Assembly: GCA_964487655.1 (NCBI GenBank)
Contig: CAZASB010000003.1
Coordinates: 1-44,778 of the forward strand
Direction of reading: 5' to 3'
DNA from: PWXP01 sp964487655
GTDB taxonomy: Bacteria; Planctomycetota; Planctomycetia; Pirellulales; Thermoguttaceae
DNA: 44,778 bases
The first letter of the stretch is position 1. Each line of letters starts with the position of its first letter. Position numbers and translations under genes: made by a program. Shown one piece after another: positions 19,001 to 27,716 of the stretch. Under the pieces are notes generated by a model that searched no databases, had not been told where the DNA came from, and was given only the letters and a program-made list of their open reading frames with translations.

Positions 19001-21656
19001 GCAAGGCCATGCTTTGCTTGCCTCCCCCGGAAACGACCGACTGATTTGCCTGCGAATGACTGATGGCGTGGAAGTATGGACCGTGCCTCGCGGCGACGGG
19101 CTGTATGTGGGCGGCGTACATGATGGCGTCGTTCTGGTCGTTGGGCGAAGTGGCGTTCGCGGCCTGCGTCTAGCTAATGGCAGCTCGGCATGGAAGAACG
19201 AACTGTCTTTGCCGCCCGGCGCCTTGCCCAGCGGGCGCGGGTTCATCAGCCGCGGAAGACTGTACGTCCCGCTGACCACGGCCGAAGTCCTGGGAATCGA
19301 TGCCGCCACCGGTTGCGTCGTATCGCGTTCGCGTTCGCCTACCGGAATCGTACCAGGAAATCTCGTGGGCCTCGGCGATTGCGTGGTGTCGCAGGGCGTT
19401 CATGGGCTCTGGCGTTTCGATTTGACCACGGCACGCGCGGCCCAGGCGGCGAAACGCATCGAACAGACACCGAACGACGCGTCGGCATGGGCGGAGCGTG
19501 GCGAGCTACTGCTGTGCGACGGCCGAATTGGCGAAGCCATTGAATGCCTCCTCCATGCCCGCGAGCTGGAGCCGACCGCTACATTGCAGCTTCAGTTGGC
19601 GCGAGCCGTGACTGACGGCCTGTGGGCGGACCACAAGCGTTTCCGACCCTCGATCGAGAACTTGGCCTTGGAAGAGATGGATGTGGGACAACGGGCCAGT
19701 GTCTTGCGCGCAATCGGGTGGAGCGCGCAGCGCGCCGACGACCGCGCCGTGGCGATCGACGCTTTCCTGAAACTTGCGCAAATCGATCCCGCGGCCGATG
19801 CCGTCCAGCCGCTTTCGGCGGCCGTGCGCGTGCGTCGCGACCGCTGGCTGGCCGCCCGGCTCGACGAGCTGCTCGACGGCGCCGATTCCCAGGAGCGAAT
19901 CCTGGCGGCAGACCAGTCCGCCTCGCTATCGGATGATGCAAGGATCCGGTACTTGCCATTTCAACCGGCGACGGCTGATGCGAGGATCCGCATTGGGGCG
20001 AGTCTGGCAGCGGGAGAGAACGCTTCAGCCGCGGAGCAGTGCCTGCGAGCCGCTTTCTGGTTCTCCCAGCCGGATGTGACACCGGAAGGCGCCGCGAGAT
20101 TGGCCGAGTTCCTGCTTCGCCGCCGGCCGGGCGAAGCGTCGCGGTTGCTCGCGATGCTTGCCGGGCCGTTGGCCGACCGGGTTTGCCAAGACGGCCGAAC
20201 GGGGCGACAGTTGCTCGAGACCTTGACGACGAGGGAGGGTGCCCGGCCCGATTGGATCGCGCGCGCCCCGTGGCCCGCGGATACCCTGGAGGCAACAACG
20301 GAGCAACGCGACGGACGGCAGGCGATCGTCTTTCATACGCCGGTGCGAGTGCGCCCGGTAGAGCCTTCGCTGGATCGGCCGGCGAACGTCCGTGTCGAGA
20401 ACACCGGTCGGGCGCTGTATGGGTACGACGATCTGGGGCGTCAGACATGGGAAATCCCGCTGAAACCGACAACAACCAACATCGGATTCCGCAACAGCCA
20501 TTACCTGGCCGAAGGCTCGCAACTCGGACAGATTCTGGTCGTATGGCTTGTCAGCCGCGTATGCGCGATCGATATTTCCGATGAAACGCCCCGTTTGCTC
20601 TGGGACCACGAAACGAGTGGCTCGGAGAGCGACGATCTGCGACAGATGCATCGCATCCAGCGAGCCAACCGGCGTCGAATACAGCCGCTCGGCCGGGTGG
20701 ATGGCGACGCGTTGGCGCCGCTGGTCGTGGCGCATGGAGTTGTCTGTTTCGAACGGGATGACGCGTTGGTGGCCGTCGATTTAGAGAGCGGCGCCCTGCT
20801 TTGGGCCCGCGACGACATTTCCAAAGGCATCGACCTGTTCGGCGATGCCCGCTTCATTTTCGTTGTGCCCGCCGATGGCGACGGCGAGGCCCGCGTACTC
20901 AGTTCCCTGGATGGCCGGGAGTTGGGTCGGCGGAATCTACCGGCCCGTTCCGACTGGCTGGCAGCCATCGGCCGCCGACTGCTAGTTTGGGAGCCGAGCG
21001 ACCAGTCGCGCCGCATTCGGCTTGTCGACGCATGGAACGGCGAAACGGTGTGGGAACAGGAGAGGACGGCCCAAACACAAGTGTGCCTGGTCCGGCCTGA
21101 TGGCGTTGCCGCGTTGGATCCGGAGGGTCGGTTCGCGATGTGGCGGACCGATTCCGGGGAATCGATGGTCGAGGCCCAACTCGATATTCCGCCCACGCTC
21201 GAGCAGCTTTACGTAGAGCCCCACGGGTCGGACCTGCTAGTCCTGGCCAATCGCCCGCCGGACCCGGCGGTGCGTCAGGTACCCATTCGCTCAGCCGTTC
21301 CCGCCGTGAATGCCAATGGCCGCCTTCTTCGAGTAACCCTCGAGAGCCGTACGCTCTGGCATGCCGAGGTGGTGGATCAGCAACTGGAACTCGATCTGCC
21401 GCCCGAGTTGCCGGTGCTGTTGCTGAGCAAGCGACGACAGCGCCAAGTTGCGCGACCCCAAGGTGGAATGACGACGAAAGTCGAGTATGCGATCCAGTGT
21501 CTCGACAAACGCACCGGCATGTCCATCTGCAACCAGACCGTTCAGTCGCACGGGCAGGAGATGGAAATTCGCGCAGTCGACCCCAAAGGCGGACGCATCG
21601 AAGTGATTACCCGGCCGTTGAACATCCAGATTACCAGAGTGAAGGAATCACCATGA
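16035..21656 (+). CDS. Giant secreted HEAT/TPR/PQQ-type propeller protein (1873 aa)
   Basis: A planctomycete-type exported repeat protein. Residues 1-27 are a signal peptide. Residues 30-110 look HEAT-like ('SEYLRREEAADQLASLDL'). A helical TPR-like region covers about 420-620. A first beta-propeller of PQQ/BamB-like strands, each ending in a G-x-x-x-W pattern, covers about 715-1060 ('GKLLWEA', 'GKLRWEL', 'GIVQWQR', 'SVLWIYQG', 'GVEVWTV'). A second TPR region is at about 1145-1350, and a second propeller at about 1460-1800 ('RQTWEIP', 'GALLWARD', 'GETVWEQ'). No catalytic residues are evident, so a scaffold or binding role in the periplasm or on the cell surface is the likely reading. It is not evidence for a PQQ-dependent dehydrogenase. 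Its last codons overlap the polX start (ATGA). Confidence 0.8.
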   Translation: MKPKCLSAVFFFLLLTVLLFGVRPVSAEDPPVIGGADLVRQLGHSEYLRREEAADQLASLDLRIQSDLIAGLRADDAEVRRRCRRILARLLEADYRRRVAIMLADQTGGEHDLPGWAWYRQVVGNQEQARKVFAAMLLAESGLFVSAQQGPECAENAFKLRLAQLHRQQAFPNPQFRREPSVESVAALLLVAVNPQWQLPSRLVDHPQLLNFIRGGDFVAALNQRASNVATRRLVGRWMLVSGEPNMVRQKLRMALQYEIQEGLPLAMALLQKAESQPPNLAAMAAETVARLGGKRYVAALIPLLEDQRQCARVGNRGIEVRDVALAWLVHATGQDIKAYGQSPAKSPFQTSSQKPGVIFNFSQFGYEKPEHRLQALAKWADWLEANPLPTPPEQWVALETDRPEGQPEIVPPAAEPWQPAAGGLAMANRDLVRRLRDTERLVALGEYSSAIRILGLLLASDGDLFFQPDRNVPVFRHLRSAAENMLGLMPDEGLVAYELQYGAEARRRLDVAVRGTDRRKLAQVSRDYFHTEAGAEATYLLGATYWQAGQWFSAAACWQRLADSGHRARRFEPALSLQLATCWLALGEPSHVSERLETFKAKRAGAPLEIAGRQVSWFEGVDDASHWLVDVLGRPPSSSEAPWGMFRGRPSRNPLVESGGPYLAASPLDTSEEHPLLRKATEHLRVDLLRQQRAALPTLHPLVARDTIVFRTATRIRAVHAESGKLLWEAMPDDALADLLASPGAAELTGDLLPADLPWRLWRNLAYGTLSSDGRSVFAVEQLPMQRLFGSQRMVVRSDGTRRLESDTLGRASILTAYDVSNGKLRWELGGPSAEEERALAGVCFLGPPLPLGATLYCIAEVSEKTVLLALDAATGIVQWQRVLAVRDEPYSYGEDETLEEGPSRLQELPRANGVSPSYADGKLVCPIADDQLAAVDLASRSVLWIYQGHDALAGEPLAERQIRLAQARSQAGKMPTNQWADPCATVAQGHALLASPGNDRLICLRMTDGVEVWTVPRGDGLYVGGVHDGVVLVVGRSGVRGLRLANGSSAWKNELSLPPGALPSGRGFISRGRLYVPLTTAEVLGIDAATGCVVSRSRSPTGIVPGNLVGLGDCVVSQGVHGLWRFDLTTARAAQAAKRIEQTPNDASAWAERGELLLCDGRIGEAIECLLHARELEPTATLQLQLARAVTDGLWADHKRFRPSIENLALEEMDVGQRASVLRAIGWSAQRADDRAVAIDAFLKLAQIDPAADAVQPLSAAVRVRRDRWLAARLDELLDGADSQERILAADQSASLSDDARIRYLPFQPATADARIRIGASLAAGENASAAEQCLRAAFWFSQPDVTPEGAARLAEFLLRRRPGEASRLLAMLAGPLADRVCQDGRTGRQLLETLTTREGARPDWIARAPWPADTLEATTEQRDGRQAIVFHTPVRVRPVEPSLDRPANVRVENTGRALYGYDDLGRQTWEIPLKPTTTNIGFRNSHYLAEGSQLGQILVVWLVSRVCAIDISDETPRLLWDHETSGSESDDLRQMHRIQRANRRRIQPLGRVDGDALAPLVVAHGVVCFERDDALVAVDLESGALLWARDDISKGIDLFGDARFIFVVPADGDGEARVLSSLDGRELGRRNLPARSDWLAAIGRRLLVWEPSDQSRRIRLVDAWNGETVWEQERTAQTQVCLVRPDGVAALDPEGRFAMWRTDSGESMVEAQLDIPPTLEQLYVEPHGSDLLVLANRPPDPAVRQVPIRSAVPAVNANGRLLRVTLESRTLWHAEVVDQQLELDLPPELPVLLLSKRRQRQVARPQGGMTTKVEYAIQCLDKRTGMSICNQTVQSHGQEMEIRAVDPKGGRIEVITRPLNIQITRVKESP

Positions 21657-23374
21657 CCAACCTGGAAATCGCCGCCGTATTCGAGCAGGTGGCTGATCTG
21701 CTCGAGTTCCAGGCGACCAATGTATTCCGTATTCGTGCGTATCGGAATATCTCGCGCATCATCCACGATCTACCGGAGGCACTCGCGGAGATCGTCGCCG
21801 ATCCCCAGCGGTCGTTGACCGATATTGACGGCGTTGGCAAGGAACTGGCCGAGAAGATCGGTACATTGCTTGCGACCGGCTCGCTTCCCATGCTCGACGA
21901 GTTGTTGTCACAAATTCCTCAATCGGTCCTTGCCCTGTTGCGAGTCCCAAGCCTCGGGCCGAAACGCGCCGCCGTGCTCTACAACGAATTGGGCATCACA
22001 ACCCTCGAACAATTGCGCGAGGCGTGTCAGTCAGGGGAAGTGCGGGTATTGAAGGGATTTGGCGAGAAGACCGAGGCGACCATCCTTCTGGGGCTCGACA
22101 TCGCCGCCGAGGCCGATCAACGTATGCTCTGGTTTCGGGCCGAACAGCAGGTTCATGCCATCCTCGATCACATGGCCGGCTGCGACGCCGTGAAACGGCT
22201 CGAACCGGCCGGCAGCTTCCGTCGCAAGAAGGACACGGTGGGCGATCTCGACTTTCTGGCCGTGGCGACCGACGCTGGCCGGGCCATGGACCATCTGGCC
22301 ACGTATGAGCCACTCGTGGACGTCTTGGCGCGAGGTGACACCAAAATGTCGATCCGTCTTGGACGCGGCCTTCAGGTTGACCTGCGAGTTGTCCCGCCCG
22401 AGTCATTCGGCGCCGCGTTGCAGTACTTCACCGGGTCGAAGCAGCACAACGTCGTGCTTCGCGGCCGAGCCAGGAAGCAAGGACTGAAAATCAGCGAATA
22501 CGGCGTCTTCCGCGGCGTCCGGCAGATTGCCGGCCGCTCCGAAGAAGACGTGTACGCCGCGTTGGGCCTTTCCTGGATTCCGCCGGAGTTACGCGAGGCC
22601 CGGCGTGAGTTCGACTGGGCCGAGGCCGGACAGTTGCCCACGCTCATCGAACTGACCGACATGCAGGGCGACTTGCACATGCATTCCACTTGGACTGACG
22701 GCATCGCCACCATCGAGGAGATGGCCGAGGCGGCGCGGAAGCGCGGCCTGCAATACATCGCCATCACCGACCATTCGAAACGCGTAACCGTGGCCGGCGG
22801 GCTCGGCGCGGTGGACCTTCGCCGCCAATGGGCCGACATCGACAAACTCGATGCCAGACTGGAAAACATTATTGTGCTCAAGGGCGTGGAAGTCGACATC
22901 CTGGAGGGCGGAGGGCTGGACCTGCCTGACGACGTACTGGCCGAGGCCGATTGGGTCATGGCCAGCGTGCATTACGGTCAGAACCAGCCTCGCGACCGGA
23001 TCACGGATCGGATTGTCGGGGCGTTGGAGAACCCTTATGTATGCGCCATTTCGCACCCGACCGGTCGCATGTTGCTGCAGCGCGGAGCGTACGAAGTCGA
23101 CATGGACGTTGTCTTCCACGCCGCCCGCGAAAACCGGAAGTTTCTGGAACTCAACGCTCATCCCACACGACTCGATCTGGACGATGTGACCTGCGCCGCG
23201 GCGAAGAGTCTTAGTGTTCCGATTGTCATTTCGACCGATTCGCACCGGACCGAAGGACTCGAATCCATGCGTTTCGGCATCAACCAGGCTCGCCGTGCCG
23301 GCCTGACCTCGGCTGACGTGGTCAACACGCGTCCCTGGCCGGAGGTGCGGCGCTTGCTCGGCCGCGAACGATAG
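21653..23374 (+). CDS. polX: DNA polymerase X family / PHP phosphoesterase
   Basis: A bacterial PolX, a gap-filling repair polymerase with a 3'-5' exonuclease PHP domain (573 residues). Residues 1-90 form the 8-kDa-like helical domain and about 90-155 hold helix-hairpin-helix repeats ('VPSLGPKRAAVLY', 'LKGFGEKTEATI'). The nucleotidyltransferase core has the metal-binding 'GDLDFLA' (D198, D200). The C-terminal PHP domain starts with 'GDLHMHSTWTDG' (D340, H342, H344) and continues with 'AITDHSKR' and 'ISTDSH'. ATG 21653 overlaps the stop of the previous gene, with GAAGGA 6 nt upstream. The frame is open upstream but that part overlaps the propeller gene. Coupling of a repair polymerase to a secreted propeller protein is odd and probably not functional. 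Confidence 0.93.
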   Translation: MTNLEIAAVFEQVADLLEFQATNVFRIRAYRNISRIIHDLPEALAEIVADPQRSLTDIDGVGKELAEKIGTLLATGSLPMLDELLSQIPQSVLALLRVPSLGPKRAAVLYNELGITTLEQLREACQSGEVRVLKGFGEKTEATILLGLDIAAEADQRMLWFRAEQQVHAILDHMAGCDAVKRLEPAGSFRRKKDTVGDLDFLAVATDAGRAMDHLATYEPLVDVLARGDTKMSIRLGRGLQVDLRVVPPESFGAALQYFTGSKQHNVVLRGRARKQGLKISEYGVFRGVRQIAGRSEEDVYAALGLSWIPPELREARREFDWAEAGQLPTLIELTDMQGDLHMHSTWTDGIATIEEMAEAARKRGLQYIAITDHSKRVTVAGGLGAVDLRRQWADIDKLDARLENIIVLKGVEVDILEGGGLDLPDDVLAEADWVMASVHYGQNQPRDRITDRIVGALENPYVCAISHPTGRMLLQRGAYEVDMDVVFHAARENRKFLELNAHPTRLDLDDVTCAAAKSLSVPIVISTDSHRTEGLESMRFGINQARRAGLTSADVVNTRPWPEVRRLLGRER

Positions 23375-23524
23375 CGACCCCGTCGCGGTCCGGCTCATAA
23401 ACGGTTTTCGGTGACTCGGGGCAGATTCAGGTCGTTTGTTGAAACCTTTGCTGGCAAATAACTGGCCAGATGAGTCGCTTGCGCCCTGGTTGATGCCACA
23501 CGTGGCGTGGCGAGGATGAAAGGC

Positions 23525-23911
23525 TTACTCGGTTTCCATCCACTCGGGGACGCGGCGAATGCGTCCCTCGCGGTCGATGACGGCCAGCGTTGTTCGGCCT
23601 TCCGCGAGGCGTTCACCGTCGCGGAGTACCTCGTAGCGGTGCTCGATCTTGGCGGAGGTGATGCGGTCGACGATCGTGCGGATCGTCAGAACGTCATCGT
23701 ACCGGGCCGGCTTTCGATAGCGGCACTCGGCCTTGGCCACGACGATGAGGATGCCTTCTTCCTCCATTTGTCGGTAGCAGCCGCCGCTGGCTCGCAGCAT
23801 CTCGATACGCCCCATTTCAAAGTAGACCAAGTAGCGCGAGTGATGCAGGAAGCCCATGGGGTCGGCCTCCTCGTAACGGACACGAACTTGAATCTCATGT
23901 TGTTTGAGCAT
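23525..23911 (-). CDS. Acyl-CoA thioesterase, YbgC/FadM hot-dog family
   Basis: A 128-residue hot-dog-fold protein of normal size for the 4-hydroxybenzoyl-CoA thioesterase/YbgC group. The signature 'VRYEEADPMGFLHHSRYLVYF' contains the catalytic aspartate D17, and the following 'FEMGRIEML' matches the family helix. It probably hydrolyses short or medium acyl-CoA thioesters. In proteobacteria ybgC sits with tol-pal genes; here it is alone between polX and an unrelated plus-strand gene, so context does not narrow the substrate. Confidence 0.88.
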   Translation of the reverse strand: MLKQHEIQVRVRYEEADPMGFLHHSRYLVYFEMGRIEMLRASGGCYRQMEEEGILIVVAKAECRYRKPARYDDVLTIRTIVDRITSAKIEHRYEVLRDGERLAEGRTTLAVIDREGRIRRVPEWMETE

Positions 23912-24113
23912 AGCGCCAATAATTCTACAGGCTGGGGTGGCTCATGTACCAGCCACCCCTATTGTGGGCTGCGTCGGATAGGCCGTCCTCCACTGGTTGA
24001 CGTATCTCGCCGATTCCCCTATCGTGACGGTTGGCCCTCGTGCGGGCCGTCAACAACGATGAACCGTGCGGCTAGCGTGAGACGGACCGGTTTGCGAATT
24101 GAGGAATGGTGCG

Positions 24114-24614
24114 ATGGGAAGCGGCGAACATGCCGGAGTTGGATTCTTGACGATGCGTGGACGAAATTATCCAGCCATACGCCAGTTCACCGTGTTTCTG
24201 GAAAACCGCGTTGGCCAACTGCTCGAAGTGGTGCGACGCTTCGAGGGGAGTCGGGTCCGGATTGTGGCACTGTCCATTGTCGATTCGTCGGAGTGCGCCT
24301 TTGTCCGGCTCCTGCTGAGCCACCCGGAAGAGGGCCGCGAAATCTTGGAGCGGGCCGGTCTGGCCATCATCGAGAGTGACCTGATTGGCATCGAGATGCC
24401 CAACGGAAACCAGCCCCTACTGCAAATCTGCACGGCCCTACTCCAGGCTGAGGTGAATATCGTGCAGGCGTACCCACTGCTCATCCGCCCGCGAGGGCGT
24501 GCCGCCGTAGCACTGATGGTGGATAACATCGACCTTGCCCAAGAGACGCTTGCCAGCAAGGGCTTTGTTATGGTGACCGAGTGCGATCTCCAGGAGGAGG
24601 AGGGCGAACTCTAG
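24114..24614 (+). CDS. Double ACT-domain protein (acetolactate synthase small-subunit-like)
   Basis: A small cytoplasmic protein with two ACT-like repeats: 'QFTVFLENRVGQLLEVVRRF...VRIVALSIVDSSECAFVRLLL' (about 20-75) and 'PLLQICTALLQAEVNIVQAYPLL...VALMVDNIDLAQETL' (about 95-160). Similar planctomycete proteins are often labelled acetolactate synthase, but no thiamine-diphosphate enzyme domain is present. A role as an amino-acid-binding regulator is the safer reading. I start at ATG 24114, with GAGGA 8 nt upstream. A downstream ATG at 24153 would begin directly at the conserved 'MRGRNYPAIRQF' and cannot be excluded. No ilvB-like gene is nearby. Confidence 0.75.
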   Translation: MGSGEHAGVGFLTMRGRNYPAIRQFTVFLENRVGQLLEVVRRFEGSRVRIVALSIVDSSECAFVRLLLSHPEEGREILERAGLAIIESDLIGIEMPNGNQPLLQICTALLQAEVNIVQAYPLLIRPRGRAAVALMVDNIDLAQETLASKGFVMVTECDLQEEEGEL

Positions 24615-24620
24615 CCCGAC

Positions 24621-25352
24621 CTATTCGAACTCTTCCGGAAGCGACTTGACGCCGCGCAGCAGGATACGCTGGACGGCGTCCCAGGCAACCAGGTAGACCG
24701 TGTGCGTACCGTCGCGTTCCAGTGCGGCCAGCAACGCATGGGACGACACGGCCGACTTGGCTGCAAATCGGTCCGGCATCATGGTTTCGCCGCTCACTAG
24801 CCGGATTTCCAGTGTGGCTCCGCGCAGCTTGTACTCCCACAGTCGGGACAGTAGCTCAGCCGTTGGGTGTTTTGCTGGACTGAGCGACTTCGCGCGGGTT
24901 TCGCCCGGCGGCATGTCGTCGTCCTCGTCAACCTCCGGAAGAACCATCTCGAAGTTTTCCTCGGTGGCGGCACGCCCAGCCGCGATCGGCTGGCTGGGCA
25001 CGTCCTCCCCGCTGAGGTCTTCGTAGGTGGGAACGCGGAACTTGGCACCGCAAGTGGGGCATTCACCCGGCTGCCCTTGGAGACGCGTTGGCCCGTGCAG
25101 CCGGTGGCCGTTTGGGCAGAGGAACTCGAATGAGTCGCCGTCGTCCGAATCGTCGGACCGGGCATCGGACGGCAATATCGGTTCAGACTCCGTGGTGGCC
25201 GTGCCCGGGGGAACAGCTTCCGACGGCCGGTTGGTGACCGATGGGTCCGGAACGCGGAAGCGAACTTGACATTTTGGGCACTTTGCGGCCCGGCCTGCTT
25301 GGTTGTCAGGGCACCGAATCCGGTGTCCGTTGGGGCATAGGAACTCGATCAC
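24621..25352 (-). CDS. Double zinc-ribbon protein (243 aa)
   Basis: Two related zinc-ribbon modules open the protein: 'FLCPNGHRIRCP...CPKCQVRFRVP' (residues 4-35) and 'FLCPNGHRLHGP...CPTCGAKFRVP' (about 77-108). Each has C-x3-H and C-x2-C half-sites. An acidic linker joins them ('DDSDDGDSFE') and another follows ('EVDEDDDMPP'). A C-terminal domain of about 90 residues (165-243, 'LLSRLWEYKLRGATLEIRLVSGE') has no family I recognise. No signal peptide or membrane helix is seen. It is transcribed divergently from another zinc-ribbon gene (25647), with 294 bp between them, so the two probably share a regulatory region. Function unknown. Confidence 0.7.
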   Translation of the reverse strand: MIEFLCPNGHRIRCPDNQAGRAAKCPKCQVRFRVPDPSVTNRPSEAVPPGTATTESEPILPSDARSDDSDDGDSFEFLCPNGHRLHGPTRLQGQPGECPTCGAKFRVPTYEDLSGEDVPSQPIAAGRAATEENFEMVLPEVDEDDDMPPGETRAKSLSPAKHPTAELLSRLWEYKLRGATLEIRLVSGETMMPDRFAAKSAVSSHALLAALERDGTHTVYLVAWDAVQRILLRGVKSLPEEFE

Positions 25353-25646
25353 GATGGCACTCGCGTGTCGAAAGGATATCGTAGGGTTTCCTAGATGATA
25401 ACTTGAAGGGGGCGTCGAAGTCCAGCGCTGGGATAAATGTTCATGATCGGCCCGATCCTTGACACGGACGACAAGTTTGGGAAACTATAGTCGATCTCCA
25501 GTGGCACGGAACAGAAACGTCCCATGCGATCCCAGCGTACGGGGAGCACGTCAGGCAGTGGCGACCCACACCCCGAAAGGACTGCCGCCCCGCTTTTCAG
25601 CCGGGATTGATCGCTCCTACGCACTATTTGATTCGGCGAGACTTTT

Positions 25647-26315
25647 ATGGCGATTACCGTGGTTTGCGTCAAATGCCGAGCGCGCTTTTCGGTAGACGAG
25701 AAGTTCGCTGGCCGGACTGGCCCGTGCCCGAAGTGCAAGGCACCCATTCGGATTCCCACGAAAAAGGAAGAGGTGAAGATTTTTGGGGGCGAGGACTTTG
25801 CCACGGGCGGACGCAACGCGGCGGGGAAACTCGTTCTGAAGCCCATTTCTCGGACGGAAACCCGGTTTCAGATGGGGCCGGCCCTGATTATCACCGTCGC
25901 GGTGCTAGGTGTGTTTCTGCTGGCGTGGCTTGGTGGTGGTGTCCTTGCGAAAAGCATGGTCGTATGCACCGTGGCGCTGCTGATCGTGTCGCCGCCGTTG
26001 GTCGTGGCCGCTTACGCATTCCTGCGCGACGATGAAAAGGAACCCTATCGAGGTAAGGAGCTGCTGGTGCGCGCCGCGGCCTGTGCGCTTGGTTTCATCA
26101 TGTTGTGGGGCGTCTTTTCGTACCTCACTCACAACAATGTGATCACCGGCGAGTTGTGGCAGTGGTTGTTTGTGGTGCCGCCGTTCGTGGCGCTGGGCGG
26201 CGCCCTGCCTACCCTCTCGCTCGACTTGGACTACGGCGACGGCGTTTTCCATTACATCTTCTACATGCTGGTGACGCTTGCCCTTCGCTGGACGGCTGGC
26301 ATGCCATGGCCCTAG
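25647..26315 (+). CDS. Zinc-ribbon membrane protein (222 aa)
   Basis: An N-terminal zinc ribbon ('VVCVKCRARFSVDEKFAGRTGPCPKCKAPIRIP', two C-x2-C half-sites at about 7-10 and 27-30) is followed by a basic linker and four or five membrane helices (about 78-100, 105-127, 142-160, 170-190, 200-218). Such ribbon-plus-membrane proteins are frequent in planctomycetes, with no established role. The HD-domain gene starts 12 bp downstream on the same strand, so they are probably co-transcribed. The start at 25647 places the ribbon directly at the N-terminus, as in related proteins. Confidence 0.75.
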   Translation: MAITVVCVKCRARFSVDEKFAGRTGPCPKCKAPIRIPTKKEEVKIFGGEDFATGGRNAAGKLVLKPISRTETRFQMGPALIITVAVLGVFLLAWLGGGVLAKSMVVCTVALLIVSPPLVVAAYAFLRDDEKEPYRGKELLVRAAACALGFIMLWGVFSYLTHNNVITGELWQWLFVVPPFVALGGALPTLSLDLDYGDGVFHYIFYMLVTLALRWTAGMPWP

Positions 26316-26327
26316 AACTGAACGCCG

Positions 26328-27659
26328 ATGAGCCCCATTGATCAGATTCCCGAAGTGGCCGCCCTTTCCGCCGGACGGCAGTTGATTCGCATTCCTCCAG
26401 AAATCGATGTGCCCTTGACGGATCGGGTCCGGTCGGTGATCGACACGGCCGAGTTCCGTCGCTTAGCCCGGATCAGTCAGCTTGGCCTTGTATCGCTGGT
26501 GTATCCCGCGGCGCTCCACACGCGGTTTGAACATAGCCTGGGTGTGTATCGGTTGGCCCTCGTGTACCTGCGGCAGCTATCGACCGATGCGCGATTTGCC
26601 GCGGCCGTGGGAAGCGAGGAAGCGGAGATATTCATTGCGGCCGCACTCTTGCACGATCTTGGCCATTGGCCGTTCTGCCATCCCATCGAGGACATCCAAC
26701 TACCCAGCGTTCCCAACCACGAATTATTCGCCAATAGCTTCTTGTTGGAAGGCGAGTTGGCCGACGTGCTCCGTCATGATTGGGGCATCCATCCGCGTGA
26801 TGTGGTCGCCCTGCTGAGCGAAAAACCGGCTGACAATGCCTCTCGGATTCTCGGCAGCATGCTCTCCGGGCCCATCGACATCGATAAGATGGACTACCTG
26901 CACCGCGACAGCCTCCATGCCGGCGTACCGTATGGTCGACATTTCGACCAGCACCGCCTGTTCGGTAGTCTCTGTCTGAACGCGGCGGGTAACGGCGTGG
27001 CCATTCGCGACAAGGGAAAGACGGCGGCCGAACTCATGGTGTTCGCCCGCTATGTGATGTTCAGCGAGGTGTATTGGCATCACGCGGTCCGTGCGGCCAC
27101 GGCCATGTTCCAGCGCGCGTTCTACCTGCTGCATGGTTCCTTGGAACTCGATGCGATGTTCCGCGACACGGAAGAGTCGATGGTAACGGAAATGCTTCGA
27201 GTCGCCAGCGACGGTCCCGCCGGCGAGTTGCTTGCCGGCCTGTTTGGACCCACGCGTCGGCTTTACAAGCGAGTTACGCAAATGAGCTTCCTGGAAGACC
27301 GGGAATTGTACTATCGCTTGGCACGGCGGCCCTATCCCTGGCTGGTCGCGTGCGCGGAACAGTTCACCTTTCTATGCAGCAGCGCCCTGGGGCAGGTCAT
27401 TGCCCCACATGAGGTTCTCTTCGATGCGCCGCCCATGACCCGGGAAGTGCAATTTGACGTGGAAATCCACTTTCCCAAGGAGGGCTGCTACCGCATGTTG
27501 GACGAGGCGTCACCCGTCGTGCGTACGTTGGCAACCGAGCAGTTCGACGACTACGTCAAGCGAGTTCGCGTCTTCGCCCATCCTCGCGTGATCGACCGGC
27601 TTCGCGGGCTATCCACGCTTCGCAGCCTGCTTGCCGAGGCAATCGATCGCACGGAATAG
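26328..27659 (+). CDS. HD-domain phosphohydrolase (443 aa), SAMHD1/dGTPase-like
   Basis: A soluble metal-dependent phosphohydrolase of the HD superfamily. The metal ligands are visible: H64 in 'HTRFEHSLGV', H109-D110 in 'LLHDLGHWPFCH', and the later Asp in 'GPIDIDKMDYLHRDS'. This set and order match the SAMHD1/dGTPase branch (dNTP triphosphohydrolases), and the 443-residue length fits. The true substrate cannot be read from sequence. The gene begins 12 bp after the zinc-ribbon membrane protein gene, so the two likely form one transcription unit. It is followed by the second copy of the 120-bp palindromic element. Confidence 0.87.
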   Translation: MSPIDQIPEVAALSAGRQLIRIPPEIDVPLTDRVRSVIDTAEFRRLARISQLGLVSLVYPAALHTRFEHSLGVYRLALVYLRQLSTDARFAAAVGSEEAEIFIAAALLHDLGHWPFCHPIEDIQLPSVPNHELFANSFLLEGELADVLRHDWGIHPRDVVALLSEKPADNASRILGSMLSGPIDIDKMDYLHRDSLHAGVPYGRHFDQHRLFGSLCLNAAGNGVAIRDKGKTAAELMVFARYVMFSEVYWHHAVRAATAMFQRAFYLLHGSLELDAMFRDTEESMVTEMLRVASDGPAGELLAGLFGPTRRLYKRVTQMSFLEDRELYYRLARRPYPWLVACAEQFTFLCSSALGQVIAPHEVLFDAPPMTREVQFDVEIHFPKEGCYRMLDEASPVVRTLATEQFDDYVKRVRVFAHPRVIDRLRGLSTLRSLLAEAIDRTE

Positions 27660-27716
27660 CTTCGGCTGTGTGTTGCCACGCGGCATTCCCGTTCTTTCGT
27701 CGCGCGTTACCGCTCA

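Noticed and set aside
16035..21656. PQQ-dependent dehydrogenase
   Set aside because: The W-containing propeller repeats match, but no cofactor-binding or catalytic residues of a quinoprotein dehydrogenase are seen and the repeats are split by TPR regions.
24114..24614. Acetolactate synthase
   Set aside because: Only ACT-like regulatory repeats are present; no thiamine-diphosphate-binding domain exists in the 166-residue protein.
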